From NCBI RefSeq assembly GCF_030814655.1, contig NZ_JAUSVK010000001.1, positions 291,501 to 355,500 on the forward strand: a DNA stretch of 64,000 nt. Direction: 5' to 3'. A program made the position numbers and the translations under genes. Below are positions 42,768 to 51,609 of the stretch, one piece after another. How positions within the stretch are numbered: position 1 is the stretch's first letter; every line of letters starts with the position of its first letter. The stretch comes from Labrys monachus. GTDB taxonomy: Bacteria; Pseudomonadota; Alphaproteobacteria; Rhizobiales; Labraceae. The notes beneath the pieces are model-generated. The model saw only the letters and a list, made by a program, of their open reading frames with translations, was not told the DNA's origin and did no database searches.

Positions 42768-44461
42768 GCGGCACCATCACCATCACCTTCGAAGGCGAGC
42801 CCGTCGAGGCGCGCGAGGGCGAGAGCCTCGCCGCGGCGCTGACGGCCCACGGCATCGATGCCTTCCGCACCACGCGATGCGAGGCCGAGCGCGGCCTCTT
42901 CTGCGGCATGGGCGTGTGCCAGGACTGCCTCGTCGAGGTCGACGGCAAGCCCAACCAGCGCGCCTGCATGACCAGGGTCGACCGGCCGCTCTCGGTGCGG
43001 CGCGAGGCCCACGCCCGGCCGCTCGCCCCGGCGATGCAGGGACAGCCGCCGGCGACGATCGGCGACGTCGAGGTGCAGATGCCCGAGATCCTCGTCATCG
43101 GGGCCGGGCCGGGCGGGCTGTCGGCGGCGATCGCCGCCCGCCGGGCCGGGGCGCAGGTGCTGGTCGTCGACGAACGCAGCCAGCCCGGCGGCCAGTATTT
43201 CAAGCAGCTGAGCGTGGGCGCCGAGGCGGGGCCGCCGCCGGATCGCCAGCATCGCGAGGGCGCCGCCCTGATCGAGGAGGCGCGGAGCCTCGGCGTCGAA
43301 TTGCGGTCCGGTGTCACCGTCTGGGGCGCCTTCGAACCGAACGAATTCGCCGCGACCGCGGCGGGCCGCCCGCTGCGCCTCCTGCCGAAGGCCGCCATCG
43401 TCGCCACCGGCGCCTATGAGCGCGGCTGGCCGGTGCCGGGCTGGACGCTGCCGGGCGTGATGACGACCGGCGCCGCGCAGACCCTGTGGCGCACGGCCCG
43501 CCGCCTGCCGGGCCGGCGCGTGCTGATCGCTGGCAACGGCCCGCTCAATCTCCAGCTCGCCGCCGAACTGATCGAAGGCGGCGCCGAGGTGCCGGCGGTG
43601 GTGGAAGCCGCGCCGCGTCCGGGGCTCGCCCGCCTGGGCGCGCTCCTGGCGATGGCCAGATCCTCCCCGCGCCTGATTCGCGACGGCCTGCGCTACCACG
43701 CCGCCCGGCGCTCGGGCGGCGCGGCGATGGTCCACGGCATGGTGGTCGCCGGCATCGAGAAGACGCCGGCCGGCCTGCAGGTGCGGCTCGCGCCCGCCGC
43801 CGGCACCGGCGCGGAAAGGCGTTACGAGGTCGATGCGGTCTGCCTCGGTTATGGCTTCGAACCCTCGAACGAACTGCTGCGGGCCCTCGGATGCGGCCAT
43901 GATTTCGATCCTGTCCGCCGCCAGCTCGTGACCCGGCGCGACGCGCGGGGGCTGACGGACATGGCCGGCGTCTATGCGCTCGGCGACTGCACCGGCCTCG
44001 GCGGGGCGCGGGCGGCGCTGGCCGAGGGAACGATCGTCGGCCTGGCCGCTGCCGCGGCCCTCGGCCATGCCGCTCCGGCCGGCTCGCGGGCCGCGTCGCG
44101 GCGCGCCGGGAGGGATCTCGCCCGCCATCGCGATTTCCAGAAGGCGCTCTGGAGCCTCTATGCCGCGCCCGCCTATTCCTCGAAGCTGGCGACCGCCGAT
44201 ACGCTGATCTGCCGCTGCGAGGAGGTCTCCTTCGGCCAGATCGAGGAGGCGCTCGGCGAGGAGATGGAACTCATCGGCGCGGTGAAGCGGCGCACCCGCG
44301 TCGGCATGGGCCGCTGCCAGGGCCGCTATTGCGCGCCGGTGCTGGATGCGCTGCTGGCCGAGCGCTTCGGCCGGCCGCGCGACGAGTTCAGCGGCTTTGC
44401 GCCCCGCATCCCGGTCAAGCCTGTCGCCATCGGGGATCTCGCCGGTCCGGGGGCGGGCTGA
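42764..44461 (+). CDS. Two-cluster Fe-S/FAD oxidoreductase subunit (opine-oxidase/HcnB-like)
   Basis: 565 residues. The N-terminus is a [2Fe-2S] domain with C47-x4-C52-x2-C55-x12-C68. The middle is an FAD/NAD(P) fold (EILVIGAGPGGLSAAIAARRAG; VLIAGNGPLNLQLAAELIEGG). The C-terminus is a BFD-like [2Fe-2S] domain (CRCEEVSFGQIEEAL, then GMGRCQGRYCAPV). Fusion of the small Fe-S and the large FAD subunits is common in D-hydroxyproline dehydrogenase and opine/octopine oxidase relatives. The stop overlaps the DAO-type subunit gene by 1 nt, so the two probably form one complex that oxidises an N-substituted amino acid. Confidence 0.87.
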   Translation: MSGTITITFEGEPVEAREGESLAAALTAHGIDAFRTTRCEAERGLFCGMGVCQDCLVEVDGKPNQRACMTRVDRPLSVRREAHARPLAPAMQGQPPATIGDVEVQMPEILVIGAGPGGLSAAIAARRAGAQVLVVDERSQPGGQYFKQLSVGAEAGPPPDRQHREGAALIEEARSLGVELRSGVTVWGAFEPNEFAATAAGRPLRLLPKAAIVATGAYERGWPVPGWTLPGVMTTGAAQTLWRTARRLPGRRVLIAGNGPLNLQLAAELIEGGAEVPAVVEAAPRPGLARLGALLAMARSSPRLIRDGLRYHAARRSGGAAMVHGMVVAGIEKTPAGLQVRLAPAAGTGAERRYEVDAVCLGYGFEPSNELLRALGCGHDFDPVRRQLVTRRDARGLTDMAGVYALGDCTGLGGARAALAEGTIVGLAAAAALGHAAPAGSRAASRRAGRDLARHRDFQKALWSLYAAPAYSSKLATADTLICRCEEVSFGQIEEALGEEMELIGAVKRRTRVGMGRCQGRYCAPVLDALLAERFGRPRDEFSGFAPRIPVKPVAIGDLAGPGAG

Positions 44462-45612
44462 TGGCATCGCCCCATCCCGTCGTCGGCGAGATCGAGGTGC
44501 TGGTGATCGGCGGCGGCGTCGTCGGCTCCTGCCTGGCCGGCTTCCTGGCGGAGGACGGCGTGGGGGTCGCGCTGATCGACGACGGGCGGATCGGCGGCTC
44601 GAACGCCAATGCCGGCAGCCTGCATGTGCAGATGCAGAGCCGGTTCATGCGGCTCTACCCGCAGAACGTGCCGGGCATGGAGCGCCAGCTGCCGCTCTAT
44701 CCCAAGGGCGTGGCGGCCTGGCAGGCGCTGGAAAAGAAGCTCGACGCGCATTTCGACCTCAAGATGACCGGCGGCCTGATGGTGGCCGAAAGCCTCGACC
44801 AGCTCGAATTCCTGAGGGTGAAGGCCGCGCGCGAGCGCGAGCTCGGCCTCGAAGTCGAGGTGCTCGGACGGGCCGAGCTCGACCGCATCGCGCCCTATTT
44901 CGGGGAGAGCGTGGTCGGCGCCGAGCTCTGCGCCGACGAGGGCAAGCTCAATCCGCTGCTCTGCAATGCCGCCATCCGCCGGTGGATCCTGGCCCGCGGC
45001 GTCGTGCTGATCGAGGGCGAGGCGGCGGGACCGATCCGGCGCGAGGGCGCCGGCTTCGTCGTCGAGACCAAGCGGGGGCCGATCCGGGCCGGCCGCGTGG
45101 TGCTGGCGGCAGCCTCGGGCAGCAAGGCCCTGGCGGCGGGGCTCGGCGTCGCCATCCCGGCCGAGCCCGAGCCGCTGCACATGAACATCACCGAGCCGAC
45201 CTCGGCCATGATCGGCCATCTCGTCCAGCATGCCGACCGCATGATCACGCTCAAGCAGTTCGGTACCGGCCAGATCGTCATCGGCGGCGGCTGGCCGGCC
45301 CATCTGGCCGGCGAGCGGCGCCACCCCACGGTGGAGCTCGCCAGCCTGATCGCCAATGCCACGCTGGCCCAGCATATCGTGCCGAGGATCGCGCCGCTGC
45401 GCATCATCCGGACCTGGGCCGGCATCAACACCGCCGTCGACGGCAAGGGCGTGCTCGGCCCCGTCGGACCCGTCCCCGGTCTCTTCGCCGCCATACCCGG
45501 CGATGCCGGCTACACGCTGGGGCCGCTGTCGGCGCGGCTGGTGGCGGAGATGATGGCGGGCCGAGCCCCCGGCGAGGACATGGCGCCGTTCTCGCCGGAC
45601 CGGTTCGGATAG
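44461..45612 (+). CDS. DAO-type FAD oxidase subunit (opine-oxidase beta-like)
   Basis: 383 residues from ATG 44461. FAD motif VLVIGGGVVGSCLAGFLA, SNANAGSLHVQMQSRFMRLYPQN, and the end GDAGYTLGPLSARLVAEMMAGR. The pairing with the Fe-S/FAD subunit upstream is the classic layout of OoxAB/NoxAB and D-hydroxyproline dehydrogenase. This subunit would hold the substrate site. A strong terminator follows. Confidence 0.87.
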   Translation: MASPHPVVGEIEVLVIGGGVVGSCLAGFLAEDGVGVALIDDGRIGGSNANAGSLHVQMQSRFMRLYPQNVPGMERQLPLYPKGVAAWQALEKKLDAHFDLKMTGGLMVAESLDQLEFLRVKAARERELGLEVEVLGRAELDRIAPYFGESVVGAELCADEGKLNPLLCNAAIRRWILARGVVLIEGEAAGPIRREGAGFVVETKRGPIRAGRVVLAAASGSKALAAGLGVAIPAEPEPLHMNITEPTSAMIGHLVQHADRMITLKQFGTGQIVIGGGWPAHLAGERRHPTVELASLIANATLAQHIVPRIAPLRIIRTWAGINTAVDGKGVLGPVGPVPGLFAAIPGDAGYTLGPLSARLVAEMMAGRAPGEDMAPFSPDRFG

Positions 45613-45673
45613 TTTGATCGCAGGCGAAACGGGCCTATGCGCTGACTTGGCCGGGTAAGGCGTGACTTTGGAG

Positions 45674-45698
45674 GGGCGATCACCCGATCGCCCTTCTT
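45674..45698 (+). terminator. Rho-independent-type terminator after the oxidase operon
   Basis: GGGCGATC and GATCGCCC form an 8-bp stem around ACCC, followed by TTCTT, 61 nt after the oxidase stop. A second stem GGTCGATC-GGT-GATCGACC (45728-45746) lies just beyond. The 235-nt gap to 45848 shows no gene. Confidence 0.6.
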
Positions 45699-45847
45699 GG
45701 AAACGCAGAGTCCGCCGGAGAGGAAGAGGTCGATCGGTGATCGACCCTCCGACCGCGGGCCTAACCCCTATAGGCGATTTTGAGCCGTCTGCGTCGACGT
45801 CCAGGCCCTCGTCCCCCTGCCGGGAGAAGGCGCCTTATTCTCGCAGC

Positions 45848-46669
45848 CTACATCTGCAGGGCCCGCGTGATCTGGTTCGAGGCCGCCTGCGTCTCGGCCA
45901 GCACGCGCGTGCGCATCTCCTCCGGCGTGATGCGCATGCTCGGGCAGCACACGTTCAGGGCGGCGACGATCTTGCCCTGGCCGTCGCGGACCGGCACCGA
46001 GAGCGAGCGCAGGCCGACTTCCAGCTCCTGGTCGACGATCGACCAGCCCTGCAGCCGCACCTCGTCGATCAGGCCGCGCAACTGCACCTTGGAGGTGATG
46101 GTGTTGGGCGTGAACTTGGTGAGCGTCATCTCGTCGAGATAGTGGTGCAGGAGATCGGGAGGCAGGGCCGCCAGCAGCACCCGTCCCGTCGAGACGCAAT
46201 GGGCCGGCACGCGGCTGCCGATGTTGATGCCGACATTGACGCGCCGGTTGGAGGTGGCGCGCGCGACATAGATCACCGAATCATGATCGAGCACCGCGGC
46301 GAAGCAGGATTCCTGCAGCTTTTCCGACAGCTCGTTCATGATCGGCTGGGCGACATCCCAGATATCCATCGAGGACAGGGCGGAGAAGCCGAGTTCGAGG
46401 ATCTTGGGGCGCAGGTTGAAATGCTTGCCGTTGGTGTCGACATAGCCCTCGCGCACCAGGGTCAGCAGGAAGCGGCGGACGGTGGCACGCGTCATGCCCG
46501 TCGCCTGCGCCACTTCGCTCAGCGTCATCTTGGGCGTGCGCCGCGTGAAGACCTTGATCACCTCGAGGCCGCGGGCCAGCGAGTTCACGTAATCCCGGTC
46601 GCTGGCGTCTCCGGCCGGCGAATCGACCGCGCCCGCCGGGTCGTCCAGCACGGGAATATCATCCTTCAC
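45848..46669 (-). CDS. IclR-family transcriptional regulator
   Basis: About 273 residues from GTG 46669 (AGGGG upstream); GTG 46705 is also open but would overlap the dehydrogenase gene. Winged helix (MTLSEVAQATGMTRATVRRFLLTL) and effector domain (YVARATSNRRVNVGINIGSRVPAHCVSTGRVLLAAL). Strongly similar in style to the IclR at 30193, PcaR/PcaU group. It sits 14 nt after the GabD-type gene and is transcribed with it from the promoter near 48214, so it is embedded in the pathway it probably senses. Confidence 0.9.
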   Translation of the reverse strand: MKDDIPVLDDPAGAVDSPAGDASDRDYVNSLARGLEVIKVFTRRTPKMTLSEVAQATGMTRATVRRFLLTLVREGYVDTNGKHFNLRPKILELGFSALSSMDIWDVAQPIMNELSEKLQESCFAAVLDHDSVIYVARATSNRRVNVGINIGSRVPAHCVSTGRVLLAALPPDLLHHYLDEMTLTKFTPNTITSKVQLRGLIDEVRLQGWSIVDQELEVGLRSLSVPVRDGQGKIVAALNVCCPSMRITPEEMRTRVLAETQAASNQITRALQM

Positions 46670-46683
46670 GTCGACGGCACCCC

Positions 46684-48138
46684 TCAATTGATATCGCCCA
46701 GACACAGATATTTTAGCTCGAGGAACTCTTCAATGCCGTGGCGGGATCCCTCGCGACCGATGCCCGACGCCTTCACGCCTCCGAAGGGCGCACCCTCATA
46801 TGCCGTAATTCCGGCATTGACGCCAACGATACCGAATTCGAGGGCTTCGCCCACCCGCCACATGCGCTTGAGATCCTGCGTGAAGAAATAGGCGGCAAGC
46901 CCGAATTCCGTATCGTTTGCCAGGGCAACGACTTCCTTTTCCTCGGCAAAGCGGAAGATCGGCGCCACCGGCCCGAAGGTCTCCTCCCGCGAGATGCGCA
47001 TCTGCGCCGTCGCCTCGGCCAGCACCGTCGGCTCGTAGAACGTGCCGCCGAGGGCATGGCGCCTGCCGCCGGTGACGATGCGCGCGCCCTTGGCCAGCGC
47101 GTCGGCGACATGGTCCTCGACCTTGGCGACGCCGGCTTCGTCGATCAGCGGTCCCTGCTCGACGCCGGCCTCGAAGCCGTCGCCGACCTTGAGGGCCGAG
47201 ACCACTTCGGCGAAGCGCTCGACGAAGGCGTCGTAGATGCCGTCCTGCACATAGATGCGGTTGGCGCAGACACAGGTCTGGCCGGCATTGCGGAATTTCG
47301 AGGCGACCGCGCCCTGGACCGCCACCTCCAGCGACGCGTCGTCGAAGACGATGAGGGGCGCGTTGCCGCCGAGTTCGAGCGAGACCTTCTTGATGGTCCC
47401 GGCCGCCTTGGCCATCAGCTCGCGGCCGACTTCGGTCGAGCCGGTGAAGGTGACCTTGCGCACGATCGGGCTGGTGACGAGTTCCTCGCCGACCACGGAT
47501 GCGGCTCCGGTCACGACGCTGAACACGCCGGCCGGAAGGCCGGCCCGCTCGGCGAGATCGGCCAGGGCGAGGGCCGAGAACGGCGTGGCGCTGGCCGGCT
47601 TCAGCACCATGGTGCAGCCGGCGGCGATGGCGGGGGCGGCCTTGCGCGGGATCATCGCCATCGGGAAGTTCCAGGGCGTGATCGCGGCGCACACCCCGAT
47701 GGGCTGGCGGATCGCCATCATGCGCTTGTCGGCCACCGGGGCGGGGAACGTCTCGCCGGCGACGCGCTTGGCCTCCTCGGCGAACCATTCGAAGAAGGCG
47801 GCGCCGTAGAGGATCTCGCCGCGGGCCTCGGGGAAGGGCTTGCCCATCTCGGCCGTGAGGATGCGGGCGAGGTCGTCGGCATTGGCGACGATGAGATCGT
47901 ACCAGCGGCGCAGGATGGCGGCGCGCTCCTTGGCGGGGCGGGCGGACCAGGCGGGCAGGGCGGCCTGCGCCGCGAGGATCGCCGCCCGGGTCGCTTCGCG
48001 GCTCGCCTTGGGAACGGTGCCGACGACGGCGCCGGTGGAGGGGTTCGTCACGGTGATGACCCCCTCGCCTGCCGCCTCCCAGCGTCCGTCGATGAAGCAA
48101 GCCTGGCGAAGGAGCGAGGGGTCCTGAAGCGTCTGCAT
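46684..48138 (-). CDS. gabD: Succinate-semialdehyde dehydrogenase-type aldehyde dehydrogenase
   Basis: 484 residues from ATG 48138, the length of GabD. Catalytic E255 (LELGGNAP) and C289 (NAGQTCVCANR), and PWNFPMAMIPRK for cofactor binding. TC rather than TCT near the cysteine and the SALALADLAERAGLP segment favour the GabD group (NADP-linked oxidation of succinate or glutarate semialdehyde). An IclR-type operator lies 76 nt upstream. It would oxidise a semialdehyde produced by transamination (see 52753) or by amine oxidation. Confidence 0.9.
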   Translation of the reverse strand: MQTLQDPSLLRQACFIDGRWEAAGEGVITVTNPSTGAVVGTVPKASREATRAAILAAQAALPAWSARPAKERAAILRRWYDLIVANADDLARILTAEMGKPFPEARGEILYGAAFFEWFAEEAKRVAGETFPAPVADKRMMAIRQPIGVCAAITPWNFPMAMIPRKAAPAIAAGCTMVLKPASATPFSALALADLAERAGLPAGVFSVVTGAASVVGEELVTSPIVRKVTFTGSTEVGRELMAKAAGTIKKVSLELGGNAPLIVFDDASLEVAVQGAVASKFRNAGQTCVCANRIYVQDGIYDAFVERFAEVVSALKVGDGFEAGVEQGPLIDEAGVAKVEDHVADALAKGARIVTGGRRHALGGTFYEPTVLAEATAQMRISREETFGPVAPIFRFAEEKEVVALANDTEFGLAAYFFTQDLKRMWRVGEALEFGIVGVNAGITAYEGAPFGGVKASGIGREGSRHGIEEFLELKYLCLGDIN

Positions 48139-48213
48139 GACAAAATTCCCGGATGGTCGAAGCGGAGCGCACGCTAGTCCGTCGAAATTCATTTGTCATC
48201 ATCTGCGAACGAA

Positions 48214-48230
48214 TGTTCGCACAATGAACA
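48214..48230. promoter_or_regulatory. Putative IclR operator, perfect TGTTC-N7-GAACA
   Basis: TGTTCGCACAATGAACA, overlapping a second palindrome TGCGAAC-GAAT-GTTCGCA (48204-48221). Lies upstream of the GabD-IclR operon (minus strand), in the 288-nt region 48139-48426 that separates it from the divergent sugar-type importer. Confidence 0.6.
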
Positions 48231-48358
48231 AATTCATCCCGGCATGATCGGGCGCGGCGATCCCGCGCTCTTCTATGGCGGCCGTACGGAACACCCGGTG
48301 GATCCGGTCGGCATTTTGGTACTTTTACGTTTTCCGCTTGCCAATTTCCGGGAGCGAG

Positions 48359-48375
48359 TGTCACAATAGCGAACA
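48359..48375. promoter_or_regulatory. Putative IclR operator upstream of the sugar-type importer
   Basis: TGTCACAATAGCGAACA matches TGTTC-N7-GAACA with one mismatch. It lies about 50 nt before the binding-protein start; a further ATAGCGAA half-site follows at 48385. Together with 48214-48230 it could bring both divergent operons under one regulator. Confidence 0.5.
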
Positions 48376-48426
48376 TGCGTGCGCATAGCGAATGAAACAG
48401 GCGTCGCACGCCAAGAGGGGATGAGC

Positions 48427-49791
48427 ATGAAATCGACTGAAATTCGGCTCGGTGGAACTTCGCTGTCGGGCGTTTCGCGGCGTACGGTCCTGCAGGGACT
48501 CGGCATGGCCGGTCTTGCGGCCGGCGTGTCCCTGCCTCTCGGCAGCGGGGCGCGCGCCGCCGGCACCGCGACCCTGCGCTGGTGGTCGCCGCAGGCTTCG
48601 CCCGACCAGCTCAAGATGTACCAGTCGCAGATCGCCACCTTCGAGGCGGCTCATCCGGGCGTGAAGATCGCCTTCGAGCCGACCTCGGACGAAGGCTATC
48701 CGGCCCAGCTCGCCGCCGCCTTCGCCTCCAAGCAGCTGCCCAACATCGTGACGCATCTGCCGTCCTTCGCCGCCCAGAACTATTACGGGCAGGGGCTCCT
48801 CGAGCCGATGGACGACGTGATCAAGGCGATCGGCGAGGACAAATATTTCCCCGGTGCCAACAATGTCTACAAGACGTCCGACGGCCATTATTGCGGCACG
48901 GCGATCGGCAACACCGCCGCCGACATGCTCTGGCTGCGCAAGGACCTGATGCAGAAGGCCGGCATCGACAAGGCCCCGGCCACCTGGGACGAGCTCCGCA
49001 CCGCCTGCCAGAAGATGCAGACCGGCGGCATCTTCGGCGCGCCGCTGCCCTACGGCCTCAATTCGATGACCTCTCTGATCTTCATCGGCTTCATCCACCG
49101 GGCCGGCGGCCAGGTGTTCACGCCCGACCTCGCCGTGGCCATCGACAGCCAGGCCACCTATGACGCCCTCGACTTCTACAAGTCGATGCGCGAGTTCTGC
49201 CCGGCCGGCGCCACCAATTACAGCTGGGGCGAGAGCCTCACCGCCTTCGTCTCCGGCGCCACGGCGACCGGCATCTATGCCGGCCGCGTGCTCGCCAACG
49301 TCACGGCGCAGAACCCGTCCATCGCCGATTTCGTCACCTGCGCGACCTATCCCACCAAGTCGGCCGACATTCCCGCCTGGACCTTCAACGACTTCCCCTC
49401 CGTCTTCATCCCCAAGGGCGTCGACAATCTGGCGGAGACCAAGGCGTTCGCCGCCTTCCTGTTCGAGCCGGCCGGCTATATCCCGCAGCTGCACGCCGCG
49501 CCCGGCCACATCCTGCCGGTGCTCAAGACGATCGCCGAGGATCCGGCCTATCTCGCCAATCCGATCATCCAGAAATACAAGGCCGAAGTCAGCCTGATGT
49601 CCTCGGCCGCCGCCGCCGGCAACAATCTCGGCTTCGAGACCGCCCAGCACAAGCCGAACCTGAAGGCGAACGAGATCATCGCCTCCAACGTCATCGCCGA
49701 GCTCGTGCAGCGCGTCGTCCTCAACGGCGAGGAGCCGAAGGCGACCGTCGGCGACATCGCCAAGAAGCTCGACGACCTGATGAAGGCCTGA
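48427..49791 (+). CDS. Sugar-type (CUT1) ABC transporter substrate-binding protein, Tat signal
   Basis: 454 residues from ATG 48427; GAGGGG ends 6 nt upstream, better placed than for ATG 48421. A twin-arginine motif (SRRTVLQGLG) precedes a hydrophobic stretch ending in ARAAG. The mature chain has the family 1 pattern (LRWWSPQASPDQLKMYQSQIATFEAAHPGVKIAFEPTSD). CUT1 systems take up oligosaccharides, sugar phosphates and glycerol derivatives, but some carry polyamines or amino-sugar compounds; the operon's amino-acid enzymes hint at an amine-containing ligand. Confidence 0.9.
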   Translation: MKSTEIRLGGTSLSGVSRRTVLQGLGMAGLAAGVSLPLGSGARAAGTATLRWWSPQASPDQLKMYQSQIATFEAAHPGVKIAFEPTSDEGYPAQLAAAFASKQLPNIVTHLPSFAAQNYYGQGLLEPMDDVIKAIGEDKYFPGANNVYKTSDGHYCGTAIGNTAADMLWLRKDLMQKAGIDKAPATWDELRTACQKMQTGGIFGAPLPYGLNSMTSLIFIGFIHRAGGQVFTPDLAVAIDSQATYDALDFYKSMREFCPAGATNYSWGESLTAFVSGATATGIYAGRVLANVTAQNPSIADFVTCATYPTKSADIPAWTFNDFPSVFIPKGVDNLAETKAFAAFLFEPAGYIPQLHAAPGHILPVLKTIAEDPAYLANPIIQKYKAEVSLMSSAAAAGNNLGFETAQHKPNLKANEIIASNVIAELVQRVVLNGEEPKATVGDIAKKLDDLMKA

Positions 49792-49799
49792 GACGCCCG

Positions 49800-49825
49800 G
49801 GAGGAGCGGCCCCCGCCGCTCCTCC
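49800..49825 (+). promoter_or_regulatory. Intercistronic 11-bp stem-loop between binding-protein and permease genes
   Basis: GGAGGAGCGGC and GCCGCTCCTCC pair perfectly around CCCC, 8 nt after the binding-protein stop. Position and strength match the stem at 38921-38963 in another importer of this window, pointing to differential expression of binding proteins. Confidence 0.6.
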
Positions 49826-49852
49826 GTCGACCGGTTTTGTGAGAAGACGGAC

Positions 49853-50758
49853 ATGGCATCAGCGACGCGAGCGCCGCAATCCCCGCTGGAGAAGCGCTAC
49901 GCCCGTCTCGGCGTCCTGCTGATCGCGCCGACGGTGCTGACCATGTGCGCCGTCATCATCTATCCGCTCGTCTCGGCGCTCTATCTGTCGCTGTTCTCGA
50001 TCTACACGCCCACCCTCAAGGGCCACTGGGTCGGCGCGGACAACTATATCCGCGTGTTCGGCTCGCGCGAGTTCTGGAGCGCGCTGGGCGTCACCGCGAC
50101 CTGGACGGTCGGCACGCTGGCCGCGCAGATCGTCCTGGGCGTCGGCATGGCGCTGCTGCTCAACCAGAACATCCTGTTCCGCTCGCTCGCCCGCAGCCTG
50201 GTGCTGTTTCCCTATTTCGTCTCCACCGTGGTGGCCGTGCTGATCTGGCGCTGGCTGTTCAACGACCTCTACGGCATCCTGAGCCATCTCCTGATCGCCG
50301 CCGGCATCATCGCCGTTCCCATCGACTGGCTCGGCAAGATGCCGAACGCCATGGAGAGCCTGATCGCCGTCGGGGCGTGGAAGTTCTTCCCCTTCGTCGT
50401 CATCGCCGTGCTGGCGCGGCTGCAGACCATTCCCGAACAGCTCTACGAGGCCGCCACCATCGACGGCGCCGGCCCGTTCGGGCGCTTCTTCGACGTGACG
50501 CTGCCGCAGCTGCGCGAGGTGCTCACCATCGTCATCCTGCTGCGCACGATCTGGGACTTCAAGGAGTTCGACCTGATCTATCTTCTGACCGGCGGCGGCC
50601 CGGTGAACAACACCCGCACGCTGCCGCTGATCGTCTACCAGCAGGCCTTCGGCCTCAACCAGATGGGCATGGCGGCGACCTATGCGGTGGCGATGATGCT
50701 GGTGATGCTGGTGTTCATGCTGATCTATCTCTACCGGGCGCGGAGGGCGGCGCTGTGA
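49853..50758 (+). CDS. Sugar-type ABC transporter permease (MalF/UgpA-like)
   Basis: 301 residues, about six spans. The EAA motif is complete (LYEAATIDGAGPFGRFFDVTLPQLREV). The stop overlaps the next permease start by 4 nt. Confidence 0.92.
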   Translation: MASATRAPQSPLEKRYARLGVLLIAPTVLTMCAVIIYPLVSALYLSLFSIYTPTLKGHWVGADNYIRVFGSREFWSALGVTATWTVGTLAAQIVLGVGMALLLNQNILFRSLARSLVLFPYFVSTVVAVLIWRWLFNDLYGILSHLLIAAGIIAVPIDWLGKMPNAMESLIAVGAWKFFPFVVIAVLARLQTIPEQLYEAATIDGAGPFGRFFDVTLPQLREVLTIVILLRTIWDFKEFDLIYLLTGGGPVNNTRTLPLIVYQQAFGLNQMGMAATYAVAMMLVMLVFMLIYLYRARRAAL

Positions 50759-51591
50759 GGGCTTCCCGCCAGCAGAAGAGCATCCTGGTCAATCTGGTGA
50801 CCTGGGCGCTGGTGCTCGTCATCTCCTTCCCGCTGATCTGGATGGTGGTGACCTCGCTGCGGCCGCAGACCGAGCTCTTCCAGATCCCGCCCACCATCAT
50901 CCCGCGCTCCGTCACCTTCGAGCACTACGCCAAGCTGCTCGAGGAAACGCCCTTCCTGCGCTATTTCATGAATTCGATGGTGCTGGCGACGGCAACCACC
51001 GTCGTGGTGATCGCCATCGGCACGCTCGGCGCCTACAGCCTGGTGCGCTTTTCCTATCGCGGCCGCGAGACGCTGGCGGCGATGGTGCTGTTCACCTATC
51101 TGCTGCCCTCGGTGGTGCTGATCATTCCGCTCTATCTGATGATGGTGAAGCTCGGCCTCGCCAACACGCTGACCAGCCTCGTCATCGCCTACACCACCTT
51201 CGCTTTGCCCTATGCGCTCTGGCTGCTGCGCTCCTTCATGGCCGGCGTGCCGGAAGACCTCGAATCGGCCGCTCTCGTCGACGGCGCCAGCCGCATGGGC
51301 GCCTTCTTCGACGTGATCCTGCCGCAGGCGCTGCCCGGCATCATCTCGACGGCGCTCTTCACCTTCATCCTGTCCTGGAACGAATATCTCTACGCCCTGG
51401 TGATGGTGAACTCGGACGAGGTGCGCCCCCTCACCACCGGGGTGATGAACATGCTGATCACCTCCTTCAACATCGAATGGTCGCTGCTGATGGCGGCCTC
51501 CGTGATGATGAGCATCCCGCTCATCATCATCTTCGCCTTCCTGCAGAGCTATCTCACCCGCGGCTTCGGCGCCGGCGGCGTGAAGGGCTGA
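50755..51591 (+). CDS. Sugar-type ABC transporter permease (MalG/UgpE-like)
   Basis: 278 residues from GTG 50755. About six spans, EAA motif LESAALVDGASRMGAFFDVILPQ, and WNEYLYALV in the last loop, a hallmark of MalG-type subunits. The GTG start is fused with the previous stop (GTGA). Confidence 0.92.
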   Translation: MRASRQQKSILVNLVTWALVLVISFPLIWMVVTSLRPQTELFQIPPTIIPRSVTFEHYAKLLEETPFLRYFMNSMVLATATTVVVIAIGTLGAYSLVRFSYRGRETLAAMVLFTYLLPSVVLIIPLYLMMVKLGLANTLTSLVIAYTTFALPYALWLLRSFMAGVPEDLESAALVDGASRMGAFFDVILPQALPGIISTALFTFILSWNEYLYALVMVNSDEVRPLTTGVMNMLITSFNIEWSLLMAASVMMSIPLIIIFAFLQSYLTRGFGAGGVKG

Positions 51592-51609
51592 GCGCCCGAG
51601 GAGTCCCGC

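Noticed and set aside
45804-45834. REP-like intergenic sequence (CTCGTCCCCCTGCCGGGAGAAGG) as a possible dispersed repeat
   Set aside because: Resembles intergenic elements of rhizobia, but only one copy is in the window, so repetition cannot be shown.
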